The notes beneath the pieces were generated by a model, which was given only the letters and a program-made list of their open reading frames with translations, was not told the DNA's origin and ran no database searches. Source: Roseibium aggregatum (GTDB taxonomy: Bacteria > Pseudomonadota > Alphaproteobacteria > Rhizobiales > Stappiaceae). From it: a stretch of 64,000 nt of DNA. This document shows, in pieces, positions 24,842 through 33,874 of this stretch (position 1 is its first letter; every line of letters starts with the position of its first letter). Location of the stretch: assembly GCF_017309185.1 (NCBI RefSeq), contig NZ_JAEKJZ010000001.1:2232001-2296000 (forward strand). The letters are read 5' to 3'. The translations under genes and the position numbers were made by a program.

Positions 24842-25981
24842 ATGCTAGGGATAGACGGGGAAACTCGCCAGGTGGCGGGAACGTCTTGTGGGGATGAAGC
24901 CGGCGCGCAACGACTAAGTCAGCGCACCGGTAAAACGGTCTGGAGACAGGTTCGTTCCGGATTGGTCGTCATCGCGGCCGTGTCCGCGGTGGCTGCCTGC
25001 AGCAGCGCTCCTCCTGAAAAAGTCAAATTCAGCGAAAAGAAATACGGCGTGAAGGCCAGCCCGCGCATGGTTGCCGCCGGCAAGCCCGTGCCCAAGGGCG
25101 GCGGGCGCTACGTGGTCGGCAAGAAATACAAGATAGCCGGCAAATGGTACTACCCCAAGGAAGATACGAGCTACAAGAAGACCGGACTGGCGTCCTGGTA
25201 CGGTCCGACCTTTCACGGCCGCAAGACCGCGAATGGCGAAGTCTTTGATCGCAACGGCCTGACCGCCGCGCACACCACGATGCCCTTGCCGTCCTATGCG
25301 CGCGTCACAAACGTGGCCAACGGCCGCTCGATGATCGTGCGCGTCAACGACCGAGGCCCGTTCCACGGCAACCGGGTCATCGACTTGTCGGAGCGCGTCG
25401 CCACCCTTTTGGGCACCAAGTCCGCAGGCGTCGGCAAGGTCAAGGTCGAGTATGTCGGCAAGGCGCCGCTCCACGGCCAGGACGAAGCCTATCTTATGGC
25501 ATCCTTGCAGGGCGCAGATTCCGTTGTCCCCGGCGGCACGATGCCCGGAACACTTCTGGCCCAGGCCGATCCCCAAACGCTTCAACCCGCGCCGCGAGTG
25601 GTTTTCGGAAAAGTGCCCGCACCGGGCCCGCGCCCTTACCTGAGCGCCCCAACCACTGTCGCCGCCTATCGTCCGCAGTCTCCGGCGCCGCTGTCCGTTG
25701 CCTTCGACCCGGCCATCGCGTTTGAAGCAGGACGGCCGACGATAGAGGTTGCCTCCAACAACAGGTTCGAACCGTCTCCCTCCGCCTATGCCCCCCAACA
25801 GGCACCGGCGCCGGGCACCTTGGGTATCCTGCCGGCCAGCGCTTTGCAGGGCGGTGGCGCCGTGTCCTCTTTCCGTGCCAACGAACGGGTCTCCGGCGCT
25901 CATGCGCTTTTGGCCACCGCTACTTTTGGCCCGAGCCTTTCCATGCGTGAACTTGCTGCTAATATCCCGTCCGACGAATAA
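24842..25981 (+). CDS. rlpA: RlpA-family septal ring lytic transglycosylase lipoprotein
   Basis: This 379-residue protein has an N-terminal hydrophobic stretch with lipobox VAAC (about residues 53-56), so it is likely an outer-membrane lipoprotein. The double-psi beta-barrel core at residues about 118-215 carries LASWYGPTFHGRKTANGE and RVNDRGPF, the RlpA signatures. RlpA cleaves glycan strands lacking peptide stems. The C-terminal 160 residues are Pro/Ala-rich and lack a SPOR domain, which many RlpA proteins have. Next is a PBP-like gene on the same strand, probably co-transcribed. Confidence 0.9.
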   Translation: MLGIDGETRQVAGTSCGDEAGAQRLSQRTGKTVWRQVRSGLVVIAAVSAVAACSSAPPEKVKFSEKKYGVKASPRMVAAGKPVPKGGGRYVVGKKYKIAGKWYYPKEDTSYKKTGLASWYGPTFHGRKTANGEVFDRNGLTAAHTTMPLPSYARVTNVANGRSMIVRVNDRGPFHGNRVIDLSERVATLLGTKSAGVGKVKVEYVGKAPLHGQDEAYLMASLQGADSVVPGGTMPGTLLAQADPQTLQPAPRVVFGKVPAPGPRPYLSAPTTVAAYRPQSPAPLSVAFDPAIAFEAGRPTIEVASNNRFEPSPSAYAPQQAPAPGTLGILPASALQGGGAVSSFRANERVSGAHALLATATFGPSLSMRELAANIPSDE

Positions 25982-26037
25982 AGGGAATCGAAGGGCCGTT
26001 CACTCTTCGGTTTGACATGGTGCGGACGGATTGAACG

Positions 26038-27243
26038 GTGAGGGCGCGCGCTTTGACTGTGCGACTGCAGCGGAAAGTGTTTCGGGGTGCCGCCCTTCGG
26101 CTTGTACCGATGGTTCTGGGCGCGCTGCTGGCCGCGCCGAGCGACATCAACGCCGCCGAGACGATCGTCACCAAGGCCCCAAAAGCATTTCTCTACGAAC
26201 CTTCCTCAGGCTCTATTCTTTTTGCCAAAGCCCCGCACGACCCGTTCGCCCCGGGCTCGCTGGTCAAGGTCATGACCGCCGCGACCGTCTTTCGCGCCCT
26301 GAAAGACGGGGAGATGCAAACAGATCAGCTTTGCAAAGTCAGCGAACACGCCTGGCGCACCGGCGGCGCACCGTCGCGGGGGTCAACCATGTTCGCCGCG
26401 ATCAAGTCGGAAATCGCCGTTGAAGACCTCCTGAAGGGTCTGCTTGTTCACAACGGCAACGATGCCGCGATCATTCTTGCGGAATGCCTGGACGGATCTG
26501 AGGAAGCCTTTGCCGAGCGCATGACGAAACTGGCTCAGGCCATAGGCATGAAGAACAGCCGCTTCGGCAATCCGACGGGTTACGACACCGTTCCAAGTCA
26601 GACGACTGTGCGCGACCAGGCGCTGCTGGCGGAATATATCCTGGAGAACCATGCAAGCTTCTACCCGCTGTTCGCCCTGCCGGAATTCACCTGGAACAAG
26701 ATTTTTCAGCGCAACAAGAATCCACTCATCGGGGAAATCCGCAACCTGGACGGTCTTGGCGGCGGAATCGACAAGAACGACGGTTATTCCGGCCTTGGAT
26801 CGGTCAACCGCAACGGCCGCAGGATCATCGCCGTAGTCGCGGGCCTGACTTCCGACAAACACCGGCTCCAGACGCTGAAGGAAGTGATCGCCGGCGCATG
26901 GGATTTCTTCAGCATACGCACGGTTTTCAAGGCGGGAGAGCAGGTCGCTGAAGCCCGCGTCTACGGCGGTGTTGAAGGCTCGGTACCTCTCGTTTCAAAA
27001 ACCGATATCGACGTCTTGCTTGCCCGGGGAGATACTCTGGAGTACCGGATCCGGGTGGTTTACAAAGGACCGCTGCGCGCGCCGGTGAAACAAGGCGACA
27101 GGGTCGGAGAAATTCGAGTTCTCGGAAAGCACGGAGTTGTCTATCGCGCACCGCTGGTGACCGGTGCAGACATCGGTCAGGGCGAAATGTTCGGCCGCGC
27201 GCTCGATGGACTGCAGGAATTGCTATTCGGCTGGATCGGCTAG
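26038..27243 (+). CDS. DacF-like D-Ala-D-Ala carboxypeptidase homologue with altered motifs
   Basis: This 401-residue protein is of the S11 low-molecular-mass PBP family. It has the nucleophile motif PGSLVKVMTA (SxxK intact) near residue 75. The SxN triad reads HNGND instead of xSGND. The KTG triad is missing; the aligned stretch is DGLGGGIDKNDGYSGLGS. So two of three active-site motifs are changed and the enzyme may be weak, specialised or inactive. The C-terminal beta domain is present (about residues 305-395). Start GTG 26038 gives a hydrophobic signal ending SDINAAE. Frame is intact, so it is not a simple pseudogene. Confidence 0.82.
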   Translation: MRARALTVRLQRKVFRGAALRLVPMVLGALLAAPSDINAAETIVTKAPKAFLYEPSSGSILFAKAPHDPFAPGSLVKVMTAATVFRALKDGEMQTDQLCKVSEHAWRTGGAPSRGSTMFAAIKSEIAVEDLLKGLLVHNGNDAAIILAECLDGSEEAFAERMTKLAQAIGMKNSRFGNPTGYDTVPSQTTVRDQALLAEYILENHASFYPLFALPEFTWNKIFQRNKNPLIGEIRNLDGLGGGIDKNDGYSGLGSVNRNGRRIIAVVAGLTSDKHRLQTLKEVIAGAWDFFSIRTVFKAGEQVAEARVYGGVEGSVPLVSKTDIDVLLARGDTLEYRIRVVYKGPLRAPVKQGDRVGEIRVLGKHGVVYRAPLVTGADIGQGEMFGRALDGLQELLFGWIG

Positions 27244-27287
27244 AGCGCCGGGAACCACTGTGGAAACTTGGAAAGGCCGCGGACAGG

Positions 27288-27974
27288 GTGCTTGGACACT
27301 TCATAACATTCGAAGGCGGAGAAGGGGCCGGAAAGTCGACACAGATCGAACGGCTCAAGACGTTTCTGGAAAGCTGCGGACAAAGCGTCATCGTCACGCG
27401 TGAGCCAGGAGGGTCGCCCGGAGCGGAAAAGATCCGGACGCTGCTGTTGTCGGGCGAGGCCCGGGAACTGGGCCCCAGGGGAGAAGCAATGCTCTTCGCC
27501 GCCGCACGCGCGGACCACGTCGACACCAAGATCAAGCCGGCGCTGGAACGCGGCGACTGGGTCCTGTGCGACCGCTACGCCGATTCAACCAGGGTCTACC
27601 AGGGCGAGGCCGGCGTCGACACCGATTACCTGAGGCTTCTCGAAACCGCGGCCGTTGCCGGGGTTCGCCCCGAACTGACGGTCCTGATCGACGTTCCGGC
27701 AAAGCTCGGACTTGGCCGCGTGGCCAGCCGCGCCCGTGAGGAAAACTCGGATGGACCGGACCGTTTCGAGGAAGAAGCGCTCGCCGTTCATGAGCGCCGG
27801 CGTCAATTGTTTCTGGACCTTGCGAACGAGGAATCCTACCGTTTCGCCGTGATCGACGGCACGGAAGATCCGGATCGTGTCGAAAGGGCCGTGCGGGACG
27901 CCGTTCTCAAAGCCTTTTCCAGCACGTTGAAGCCGGTGCGCCACGAGTCTGAACACGGGGCGGAGCCCGTCTGA
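27288..27974 (+). CDS. tmk: Thymidylate kinase
   Basis: This 228-residue enzyme phosphorylates dTMP to dTDP. It starts at GTG 27288 with GGACAGG ahead. P-loop FEGGEGAGKST lies at residues 8-18; CDRYADST with the DR motif is near residue 92, and the LID region is around residue 145 with a DGPDRFE stretch. It overlaps holB by one base (TGATG), as in many alphaproteobacteria. Confidence 0.96.
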   Translation: MLGHFITFEGGEGAGKSTQIERLKTFLESCGQSVIVTREPGGSPGAEKIRTLLLSGEARELGPRGEAMLFAAARADHVDTKIKPALERGDWVLCDRYADSTRVYQGEAGVDTDYLRLLETAAVAGVRPELTVLIDVPAKLGLGRVASRAREENSDGPDRFEEEALAVHERRRQLFLDLANEESYRFAVIDGTEDPDRVERAVRDAVLKAFSSTLKPVRHESEHGAEPV

Positions 27975-29044
27975 TGGCGCCGAGACGCGAGCCTGTCGAA
28001 ACACCGGAGGTCGATGCGCTGCCGGGCGTGCCGCTTCCCCATGAACGTGACCGGTTGATCGGCCACACGGCGGCAGAAGCCACCCTGCTTGAAGCCTACC
28101 GGTCGGAACGGTTGCACCACGCATGGATCCTGGGTGGACCGAAGGGGATCGGCAAGGCGACGCTGGCCTTCCGCCTGGCCCGGTTCGCCGTCGCCCATCC
28201 CGATCGTTTCGGACCCGAGACGGCCTCAAAGAACACGCTCCGCGTCCCGGAAGATCACCCGGCTGCGCGACAGTTGAAGGGGGGCGGTCACCCCAACATC
28301 CTGCATCTCCGCCGTCCGTGGGACGAAAAGTCCAAGCGCTTCAAGAGCGATCTGCCGGTGGATGAAATTCGCAGAACGGTGTCCTTTTTCGGAACGACCG
28401 CATCGGCCAATGCCTGGCGCCTTTGCATTGTCGATGCCGCCGACGACATGAACATCAGCTCCGCGAACGCGCTCTTGAAGATCCTCGAGGAACCGCCCGA
28501 ACGCTGCCTTTTTCTGGTGTTGAGCCATGCGCCCGGCCGGCTTCTGCCCACCATCCGTTCCAGATGCCGCAGGCTGGACCTTGCGCCCCTTGAACCGGAG
28601 GAAATCATAACGGGTCTGCGCGAACTCGCGCCGTCCGCGCTGCCGTCCGAAGCGGATCTCATGGAGATCGCGAAAACCGCGGACGGAAGTCTGAGGTCGG
28701 CGTTGACCCTTCTGTCGGGTGACGGTCTGACCATCGCCAAGGGGGTTCGGCAACTGGCTGAAACGGCAAAAGGGCTCGACTTGGCGGCAGTCCACGCTCT
28801 TGCGGATCTGGTCGCGGCACGCGGTCAATCGGACAATTGGGACAGCTTCCAGCACATCGCCGAGACCTGGCTGCATGCCCGTATGCGTCAGGCACTCAAG
28901 AGCGGTATCCCGAACGCCTTTGAATATGTCGGCCTTTGGGAGAAGACCAAAAAAGCCATCGGGGAAAGCGACGCCCTCAACCTCGACCGCAAACAGGTGG
29001 TTCTCGATTTCTTTCTGGCATTGCGTGGCTTGCAGGCGTTTTGA
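27974..29044 (+). CDS. holB: DNA polymerase III subunit delta'
   Basis: This 356-residue clamp-loader subunit has a P-loop GGPKGIGKATLAF near residue 52, the SANALLKILEEPPERCLF sensor region near residue 158 and SRCRRLDLAPL. The length is typical. It shares one base with tmk and is followed by a TatD-family gene; the metG gene often found between these two is not here. Confidence 0.93.
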   Translation: MAPRREPVETPEVDALPGVPLPHERDRLIGHTAAEATLLEAYRSERLHHAWILGGPKGIGKATLAFRLARFAVAHPDRFGPETASKNTLRVPEDHPAARQLKGGGHPNILHLRRPWDEKSKRFKSDLPVDEIRRTVSFFGTTASANAWRLCIVDAADDMNISSANALLKILEEPPERCLFLVLSHAPGRLLPTIRSRCRRLDLAPLEPEEIITGLRELAPSALPSEADLMEIAKTADGSLRSALTLLSGDGLTIAKGVRQLAETAKGLDLAAVHALADLVAARGQSDNWDSFQHIAETWLHARMRQALKSGIPNAFEYVGLWEKTKKAIGESDALNLDRKQVVLDFFLALRGLQAF

Positions 29045-29185
29045 GATTTTTCGAAAGACCCGGCCCGGCCCCCGGTGAGCGCGAAAGTTGGAGACCCGCC
29101 CGGTTGGCAATTCCGAGCATTCCGTCTATCAGACTCACCTGACGTGCAGCTAAATACATAATTTCAAAATCACTGTGGACCTTTC

Positions 29186-29989
29186 ATGATCGTTGACAGC
29201 CATTGCCACCTCGATTTTCCCGATTTCGACGGCGAACGTCAGGACCTGATCGCGCGTGCCCACGACGCCGGCGTCGATCTGATGGTGACCATCTGCACGC
29301 ATATCAGGAATTTCGACCGGGTTCGGGAGATCGCCGAGACCTACCCGGAAGTCTATTGCTCTGTCGGGACGCATCCTCACAATGCGGAAGCAGAGCGCGG
29401 CATACCGGCTGACGAGATCATCCGTCTCGCCGCCCATCCGAAGGTCGTCGCCATCGGCGAGGCCGGTCTGGATTATTTCTACGACAAGGCCCCGCGAGAC
29501 GCACAGGCCGAGGGACTGCGCATCCATATCGAGGCCGCGCGGGAGACCGGCTTGCCGCTCGTCATCCACTCGCGCGATGCCGACGATGACATGGCCGCGA
29601 TCCTGCGAGAGGAAATGGGGAAGGGGGCGTTTCCTGCCCTCCTGCACTGTTTTTCCTCCGGCCGCGACCTTGCCCTGACCGGTATCGAACTGGGTCTTTA
29701 TGTGTCTTTTTCCGGCATTTTGACATTCAAGCGCTCGGAAGAACTGCGCGAGATTGCCAGGGAATTGCCGGCGGACCGTTTGCTGGTGGAAACAGACGCG
29801 CCTTATCTGGCCCCGCAACCGAAGCGCGGCAAACGCAATGAGCCGGCCTATACGGCGATGACCGCCGCCGTACTCGCGGAGACACGGGGCGTTTCGGTAG
29901 AAGACATCGCCCGCCAGACGACGGAAAATTTCTTCCGCCTGTTCAAGAAAGTGCCCAGGTCGCACGTTCGGGAAGAGGCTGCCCACTGA
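29186..29989 (+). CDS. TatD-family metal-dependent hydrolase (YcfH type)
   Basis: This 267-residue hydrolase has the N-terminal metal motif DSHCHLDF, GEAGLDYFYD with a conserved Glu/Asp near residue 93, HSRDADDD, HCFSSG and a final VETDAPYLAPQPKRGKRNEP. These match the TatD/YcfH DNase-like family. It shares one base with the next gene (TGATG), so the two are coupled. Confidence 0.92.
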   Translation: MIVDSHCHLDFPDFDGERQDLIARAHDAGVDLMVTICTHIRNFDRVREIAETYPEVYCSVGTHPHNAEAERGIPADEIIRLAAHPKVVAIGEAGLDYFYDKAPRDAQAEGLRIHIEAARETGLPLVIHSRDADDDMAAILREEMGKGAFPALLHCFSSGRDLALTGIELGLYVSFSGILTFKRSEELREIARELPADRLLVETDAPYLAPQPKRGKRNEPAYTAMTAAVLAETRGVSVEDIARQTTENFFRLFKKVPRSHVREEAAH

Positions 29990-30825
29990 TGGGAACCGTC
30001 CTGACAATACTCGGCTGCGGGTCGTCCGGCGGCGTGCCCCGCGTCGGCAACGACTGGGGTGTGTGCGATCCGCTCGAGCCGAAAAACCGCCGTAAACGCT
30101 GTGCGCTTCTTGTGGAAAAGTTTGGGGAAAACGGGTGCACAACCGTGTTGATAGACACCGGCCCCGACATCCGGGAACAGCTTCTGAACGCTGACGTCGG
30201 CCGTGTCGATGCGGTTCTTTATACCCATGCCCATGCCGATCACCTTCACGGCATCGACGACTTAAGAGCCTTTTGGGTCCACACGGGCAAGAAAGTCCCG
30301 GTTTACATGGATGAGCCGACGTACGAGCGCGCGTTCTCAGCCTTTACCTACTGTTTTCAAACGCCTCACGGGTCGAACTATCCACCCATTCTGGAGCATT
30401 TCCCGATTGACCCGGAGTGTCCCGTGGTCATCTCCGGTGCAGGTGGAAGCATCGCTCTTGAACCGGTCCCCGTCATCCACGGCGATATCACCGCTCTGGG
30501 CTTCCGCATCGAAAACGCGGCCTATATTCCGGATGTCTCGGACATCCACGGTGAGAGTGCCAAGAGATTGAAAAATCTGGACTATCTCATTCTCGACTGC
30601 CTGCGGCGCCGTCCGCATCCGAGCCATTTCTGCCTTGACGATGCCTTGGCCTGGACAAAGGAACTAGCGCCTGAAAAAGCCGTTTTCACCAATCTTCACA
30701 ATGACTTGGACTATAACGCACTCAAATCGGAACTGCCGGAATCGATTGTGCCGGCCTATGACGGCCTGCGCATCAACCTTCAAGATCCTGCCGAAGAGAC
30801 CTTCCTGACAGCCGATGCGGGATAA
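29989..30825 (+). CDS. MBL-fold metallo-hydrolase
   Basis: This 278-residue metallo-beta-lactamase-fold enzyme has the zinc motif YTHAHADHLHGID near residue 79 and starts LTILGCGSSGGVPRVGNDWG. It is of the PhnP/YcbX-like phosphodiesterase branch, commonly found after tatD-family genes in alphaproteobacteria. Substrate is unknown. It overlaps recX by 11 bp. Confidence 0.9.
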   Translation: MGTVLTILGCGSSGGVPRVGNDWGVCDPLEPKNRRKRCALLVEKFGENGCTTVLIDTGPDIREQLLNADVGRVDAVLYTHAHADHLHGIDDLRAFWVHTGKKVPVYMDEPTYERAFSAFTYCFQTPHGSNYPPILEHFPIDPECPVVISGAGGSIALEPVPVIHGDITALGFRIENAAYIPDVSDIHGESAKRLKNLDYLILDCLRRRPHPSHFCLDDALAWTKELAPEKAVFTNLHNDLDYNALKSELPESIVPAYDGLRINLQDPAEETFLTADAG

Positions 30826-31381
30826 GCCGCGTTACAAGCTGCCAACCGAAGACCGGCTGACCAGAGCCGCGGTCCATTATCTTGAGCGTTACCCGTCATC
30901 CGAGGTGAATTTACGCAAGGTTCTGGAGCGCAAGGTTCTCAAGGCCTGTCTGAGTCTCGATGAAGATCTCGAGACGTATTCAGACCTGGTTCGCACAGTC
31001 GTCGAGAAATGCGTGCGCGCCGGTCTGGTGAATGACCGGAGCTTCGCGGAGACCAAAACCGCAAGCCTCAGGCGGCGCGGCGCATCGAGCCGCAAGATCG
31101 AGGCGAAGCTCGCGGCCAAAGGCGTCGACCGGGAAACGATCCGCAGCGTTCTGGATCAGGACGCACAGACCGACGATGACGCCGCCAAGGCGTTCGCACG
31201 GCGAAAACGCCTTGGCCCATACCGCAAGGCAACCGAGCGCGAAGATCGCCGTGACAAGGATCTTGCCGCCATGTGCCGTGCTGGATTTTCATTCGAGCTC
31301 GCGCGCAGGGTCGTGGACGGAGAAATCGACACGGAAGCCGACGCATCCGGCGACGCTCCAGCGGGGGTATCCGCCAAGTGA
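30815..31381 (+). CDS. recX: Regulatory protein RecX
   Basis: This 188-residue, helix-rich protein of the RecX family modulates RecA filaments. It has repeated three-helix units with AVHYLERYPSSEVNLRKVL at the start and LVNDRSFAE and SSRKIEAKLAAKGVD later. Start is inside the MBL gene (11-bp overlap). recA is not in the window. Confidence 0.85.
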   Translation: MRDKPRYKLPTEDRLTRAAVHYLERYPSSEVNLRKVLERKVLKACLSLDEDLETYSDLVRTVVEKCVRAGLVNDRSFAETKTASLRRRGASSRKIEAKLAAKGVDRETIRSVLDQDAQTDDDAAKAFARRKRLGPYRKATEREDRRDKDLAAMCRAGFSFELARRVVDGEIDTEADASGDAPAGVSAK

Positions 31382-31431
31382 CTGATTTTCAGCGCCAAAC
31401 ACCCAATTAAAAATATTCCATAATATTGATT

Positions 31432-31512
31432 ATGCGAATTTCGTTGGTAGGCGCTGTGTCGGTATCGCTTCTGGGGCTCACGTCCACTCTGCCCCGCATA
31501 GCGAATGCCTGA
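31432..31512 (+). CDS. 26-codon ORF that is just a signal peptide
   Basis: The frame encodes a basic N-end (MRIS), a hydrophobic core (LVGAVSVSLLGLTS) and an ANA cleavage-like end, then stops. An A/T-rich, near-palindromic AATATTCCATAATATT lies just upstream. It may be the left-over start of a lost secreted protein, or a real small peptide. There is no known family. It runs opposite to the following serine hydrolase, whose stop is 38 bp away. Confidence 0.3.
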   Translation: MRISLVGAVSVSLLGLTSTLPRIANA

Positions 31513-31549
31513 CCGCACTTTCGGAAAACGGCCAGCGCCAAACCAGATA

Positions 31550-32626
31550 TTATTTTGAGCCGGCGATCAGTTTTCTCACTTCCGGCACGGCAAACTCGAA
31601 CAGAACCTTGATCGATGTCCGCCAGCTCTCCGGATCGTTGTAGCGGCCCGCGAACGATGCGACGACCAGGCCCGGGTCCGGCTCCACCGTCAATCTCTGA
31701 CCGCCGTTTCCGACAGCGATGGCGACGACGTGGTTTTCGGGTCCGGCGATATACCAGAGGTACCCGTACCGGATCTGATCGCTGATCTTGACCTGCGGTT
31801 CGAATGAACGTGCCAGCCAGTCCGAAGACACAATCCTCTGGCCGTCATAAACGCCGTCCTGGGCGACCAGCCGGCCGATTTTCATCAGGTCCGGCAATGT
31901 AAGGCGCAGACCCGAAGCAGCGGAGGCCTCCCCATCCGCTCCCTTGATCCATTCATGGGTCTCGATGCCGAGCGGTTCGAACAACTTCTCCCGGGCATAG
32001 GCATCCAGGTCCAGTCCGGTTCCATCCGCAATCAGCTTTCCGATAAGCGCCGCGGCCCCGCCGCTATATCGCCAGGACTGACCGGGAGGTTCGACGATGG
32101 CTTGTTCGAGAACATAGCGATACCGGTCGGAAGCTCTTTCCATGGCGATTTCGCTGTTGCGCGGGTCCGAATATGGCAGGTCCTCGTTCCACTCCAGACC
32201 CATTTGCATTGACAGAACATGGGCCACGAGAATGCGTTCCCGCCCGGGTTCCCCTGCAAGGTCTGCATACTGCGGAAACAGCTTGTAAAGCGGTGCATCA
32301 GGGTCGGGAACCTTGCCGTCCGCCAAGGCAATCCCGTAGAGCAGTCCGACAACCGATTTCGTGACCGAGCGAAGATCATGGAGTGTTTCCGCCGAGTGCC
32401 TGCGCTCTCCAAGCGGATCGCCCCAGCGTTCGTCGGAGCCGGGAAAATAAACTTCCGCCAGGCGCTTGTCCTTGAAATCGATGATCGCCCCGTGGAGGCC
32501 CGGCAACTCACCCGCCTCGAAACTGTCTTTGAGTTTCCGATTGAGCGTCTCGGCCTGAGACGGATGCAAGACACTGCTCAAGACCAGAAAAACTGGCAGA
32601 AGAAAGTGAACTGACCGTTGAATCAT
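31550..32626 (-). CDS. Beta-lactamase/class C-like serine hydrolase, exported
   Basis: This 358-residue protein has a signal peptide ending PSQAE. The SxxK nucleophile motif is SVTK at about residue 90, the YxN-like motif is YSG near residue 204 and a GNGG motif replaces KTG/HxG. These are found in the class C beta-lactamase/esterase superfamily. Frame opens at 32749; I choose ATG 32626, which is the start of the signal and follows GAGGG. The natural substrate is unclear; an ester or amide hydrolase is more likely than a drug-resistance enzyme. Confidence 0.8.
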   Translation of the reverse strand: MIQRSVHFLLPVFLVLSSVLHPSQAETLNRKLKDSFEAGELPGLHGAIIDFKDKRLAEVYFPGSDERWGDPLGERRHSAETLHDLRSVTKSVVGLLYGIALADGKVPDPDAPLYKLFPQYADLAGEPGRERILVAHVLSMQMGLEWNEDLPYSDPRNSEIAMERASDRYRYVLEQAIVEPPGQSWRYSGGAAALIGKLIADGTGLDLDAYAREKLFEPLGIETHEWIKGADGEASAASGLRLTLPDLMKIGRLVAQDGVYDGQRIVSSDWLARSFEPQVKISDQIRYGYLWYIAGPENHVVAIAVGNGGQRLTVEPDPGLVVASFAGRYNDPESWRTSIKVLFEFAVPEVRKLIAGSK

Positions 32627-32693
32627 TGTGGCCCTCGCCGACCGAAAAAGTTCTGCATGCGTGGCGGCGTGTTTTGGAACGCCATCAACAGGA

Positions 32694-33452
32694 TCAGTGA
32701 TAGGTTTCGTTGCCACCGAACATCCTTTTGAGAAAAGGTCCAAGAACACTTTGCGTCAATTCCCGCGGGATACGATGACCGCAATCGAAAACATTCAGGA
32801 CGGCAGCTACTCCGGCATCCGCCAATGCGTCCGAAAATGCTTCGGCTTGGGTTACCGGAGCGCGGTCGTCGTATCTTCCGTGCAAAAGAAGGACGTCCGA
32901 CCGGATCTTGTGCGCATGGTACAGGGCCGACCGAAGCCGAAAGGCTTCGTTCGACAGACCGGCCTCCGTTCGAATAGCCCGTCGCAGGCCCTCTGAACAA
33001 TGAGCGATAACTTCCTTGAGATCGTAGACGCCGCTGGACAGGACGACGGCCCGCAGCTCCGGGAACCGGGACGCAACCATCGCCGATGCAACGGCGCCGC
33101 GGCTGTTGCCGTAGAGGACAACACGCTCAGGATCGACCGATGGCTGTTCCATCAAAAAAGACAAAGCAGCCATGATCGCCTGTTGAGTTTCGGGTCCGCA
33201 GAAATCTGGCGGTCCGTCGGACGCTCCGAAGCCAGGCTGGGAGACTGCGGCTGCCGTGATGTTCAACCGCGCAGACACACGCGCCAATATCCCGCTATCG
33301 ACGGCTTCCTTAGCACCGATAAGACGACCGCCCTGATTGCCATGAACAAACAGCATGGCACCGCCATGAGGGGTGTTGCCCCCCTTTGCCTGGAACAGTT
33401 CAACCGTGTCGCCACCGTCCCGTTTAATCAGATGTCGTGAAACCACCACCAA
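32694..33452 (-). CDS. Alpha/beta hydrolase (dienelactone/prolyl-oligopeptidase-like)
   Basis: This 252-residue hydrolase has nucleophile elbow GNSRGA, acid in GRYDDRAPV and His in DCGHRIPRE. It has no signal peptide, so it is cytoplasmic. It starts at TTG 33452, or GTG 33449, with a GAGG ribosome site inside the right arm of the hairpin at 33461-33484. It ends 68 bp before the start of the serine hydrolase gene on the same strand, so they may share a transcript. Confidence 0.78.
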   Translation of the reverse strand: MVVVSRHLIKRDGGDTVELFQAKGGNTPHGGAMLFVHGNQGGRLIGAKEAVDSGILARVSARLNITAAAVSQPGFGASDGPPDFCGPETQQAIMAALSFLMEQPSVDPERVVLYGNSRGAVASAMVASRFPELRAVVLSSGVYDLKEVIAHCSEGLRRAIRTEAGLSNEAFRLRSALYHAHKIRSDVLLLHGRYDDRAPVTQAEAFSDALADAGVAAVLNVFDCGHRIPRELTQSVLGPFLKRMFGGNETYH

Positions 33453-33460
33453 AACAAATA

Positions 33461-33484
33461 CCTCGGCCGACGTTGCGGCCGAGG
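33461..33484 (-). promoter_or_regulatory. Hairpin carrying the ribosome site of the alpha/beta hydrolase
   Basis: CCTCGGCCG (33461-33469) and CGGCCGAGG (33476-33484) are perfect 9-bp arms. On the minus strand the 3' arm ends CGAGG, the only ribosome-like site before TTG 33452, and is followed by a T-rich TATTTGTTTT. It could be a terminator in the leader or could hide the ribosome site. Confidence 0.45.
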
Positions 33485-33874
33485 ATATGTTCTGCCGAAT
33501 TCATGTCAATGTCTGGCTCGAGATCCACAGCGCCCCCTCACCGCCAAAATGACCGAAAACCGCCCGGAGCTCGGTTCATTGGCACGGCCGACAAGGATTA
33601 GGACTGACCTGTTCAAGGCAGAATTTCGTTTGCAAGTTCAGGGGACCGATCGTCCGGTCGCTCGATTGAAGCATTTCAAAAATCCAGCGTGACGATCCTG
33701 ATTACGGCCTTCGCGAGCTAACTGTCACAGCACGCGACCTACGGTCTGTGGACATATAGGAGTCACAGACCCTGGGTGAAAACGGCTCCTGCCCCTGTCA
33801 GGACTCGTTGGACAGATCTGATGTTTTCATGGAAATTCTTCTAAACTCATCCGATAGACGTACGGCTGGAAAAC
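33485..33874. other. Intergenic region, about 390 bp
   Basis: This stretch separates the minus-strand hydrolases from the plus-strand GNAT gene. It contains only short frames with no protein-like composition. Promoters for both sides must lie here; I could not place them with confidence. Confidence 0.5.
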
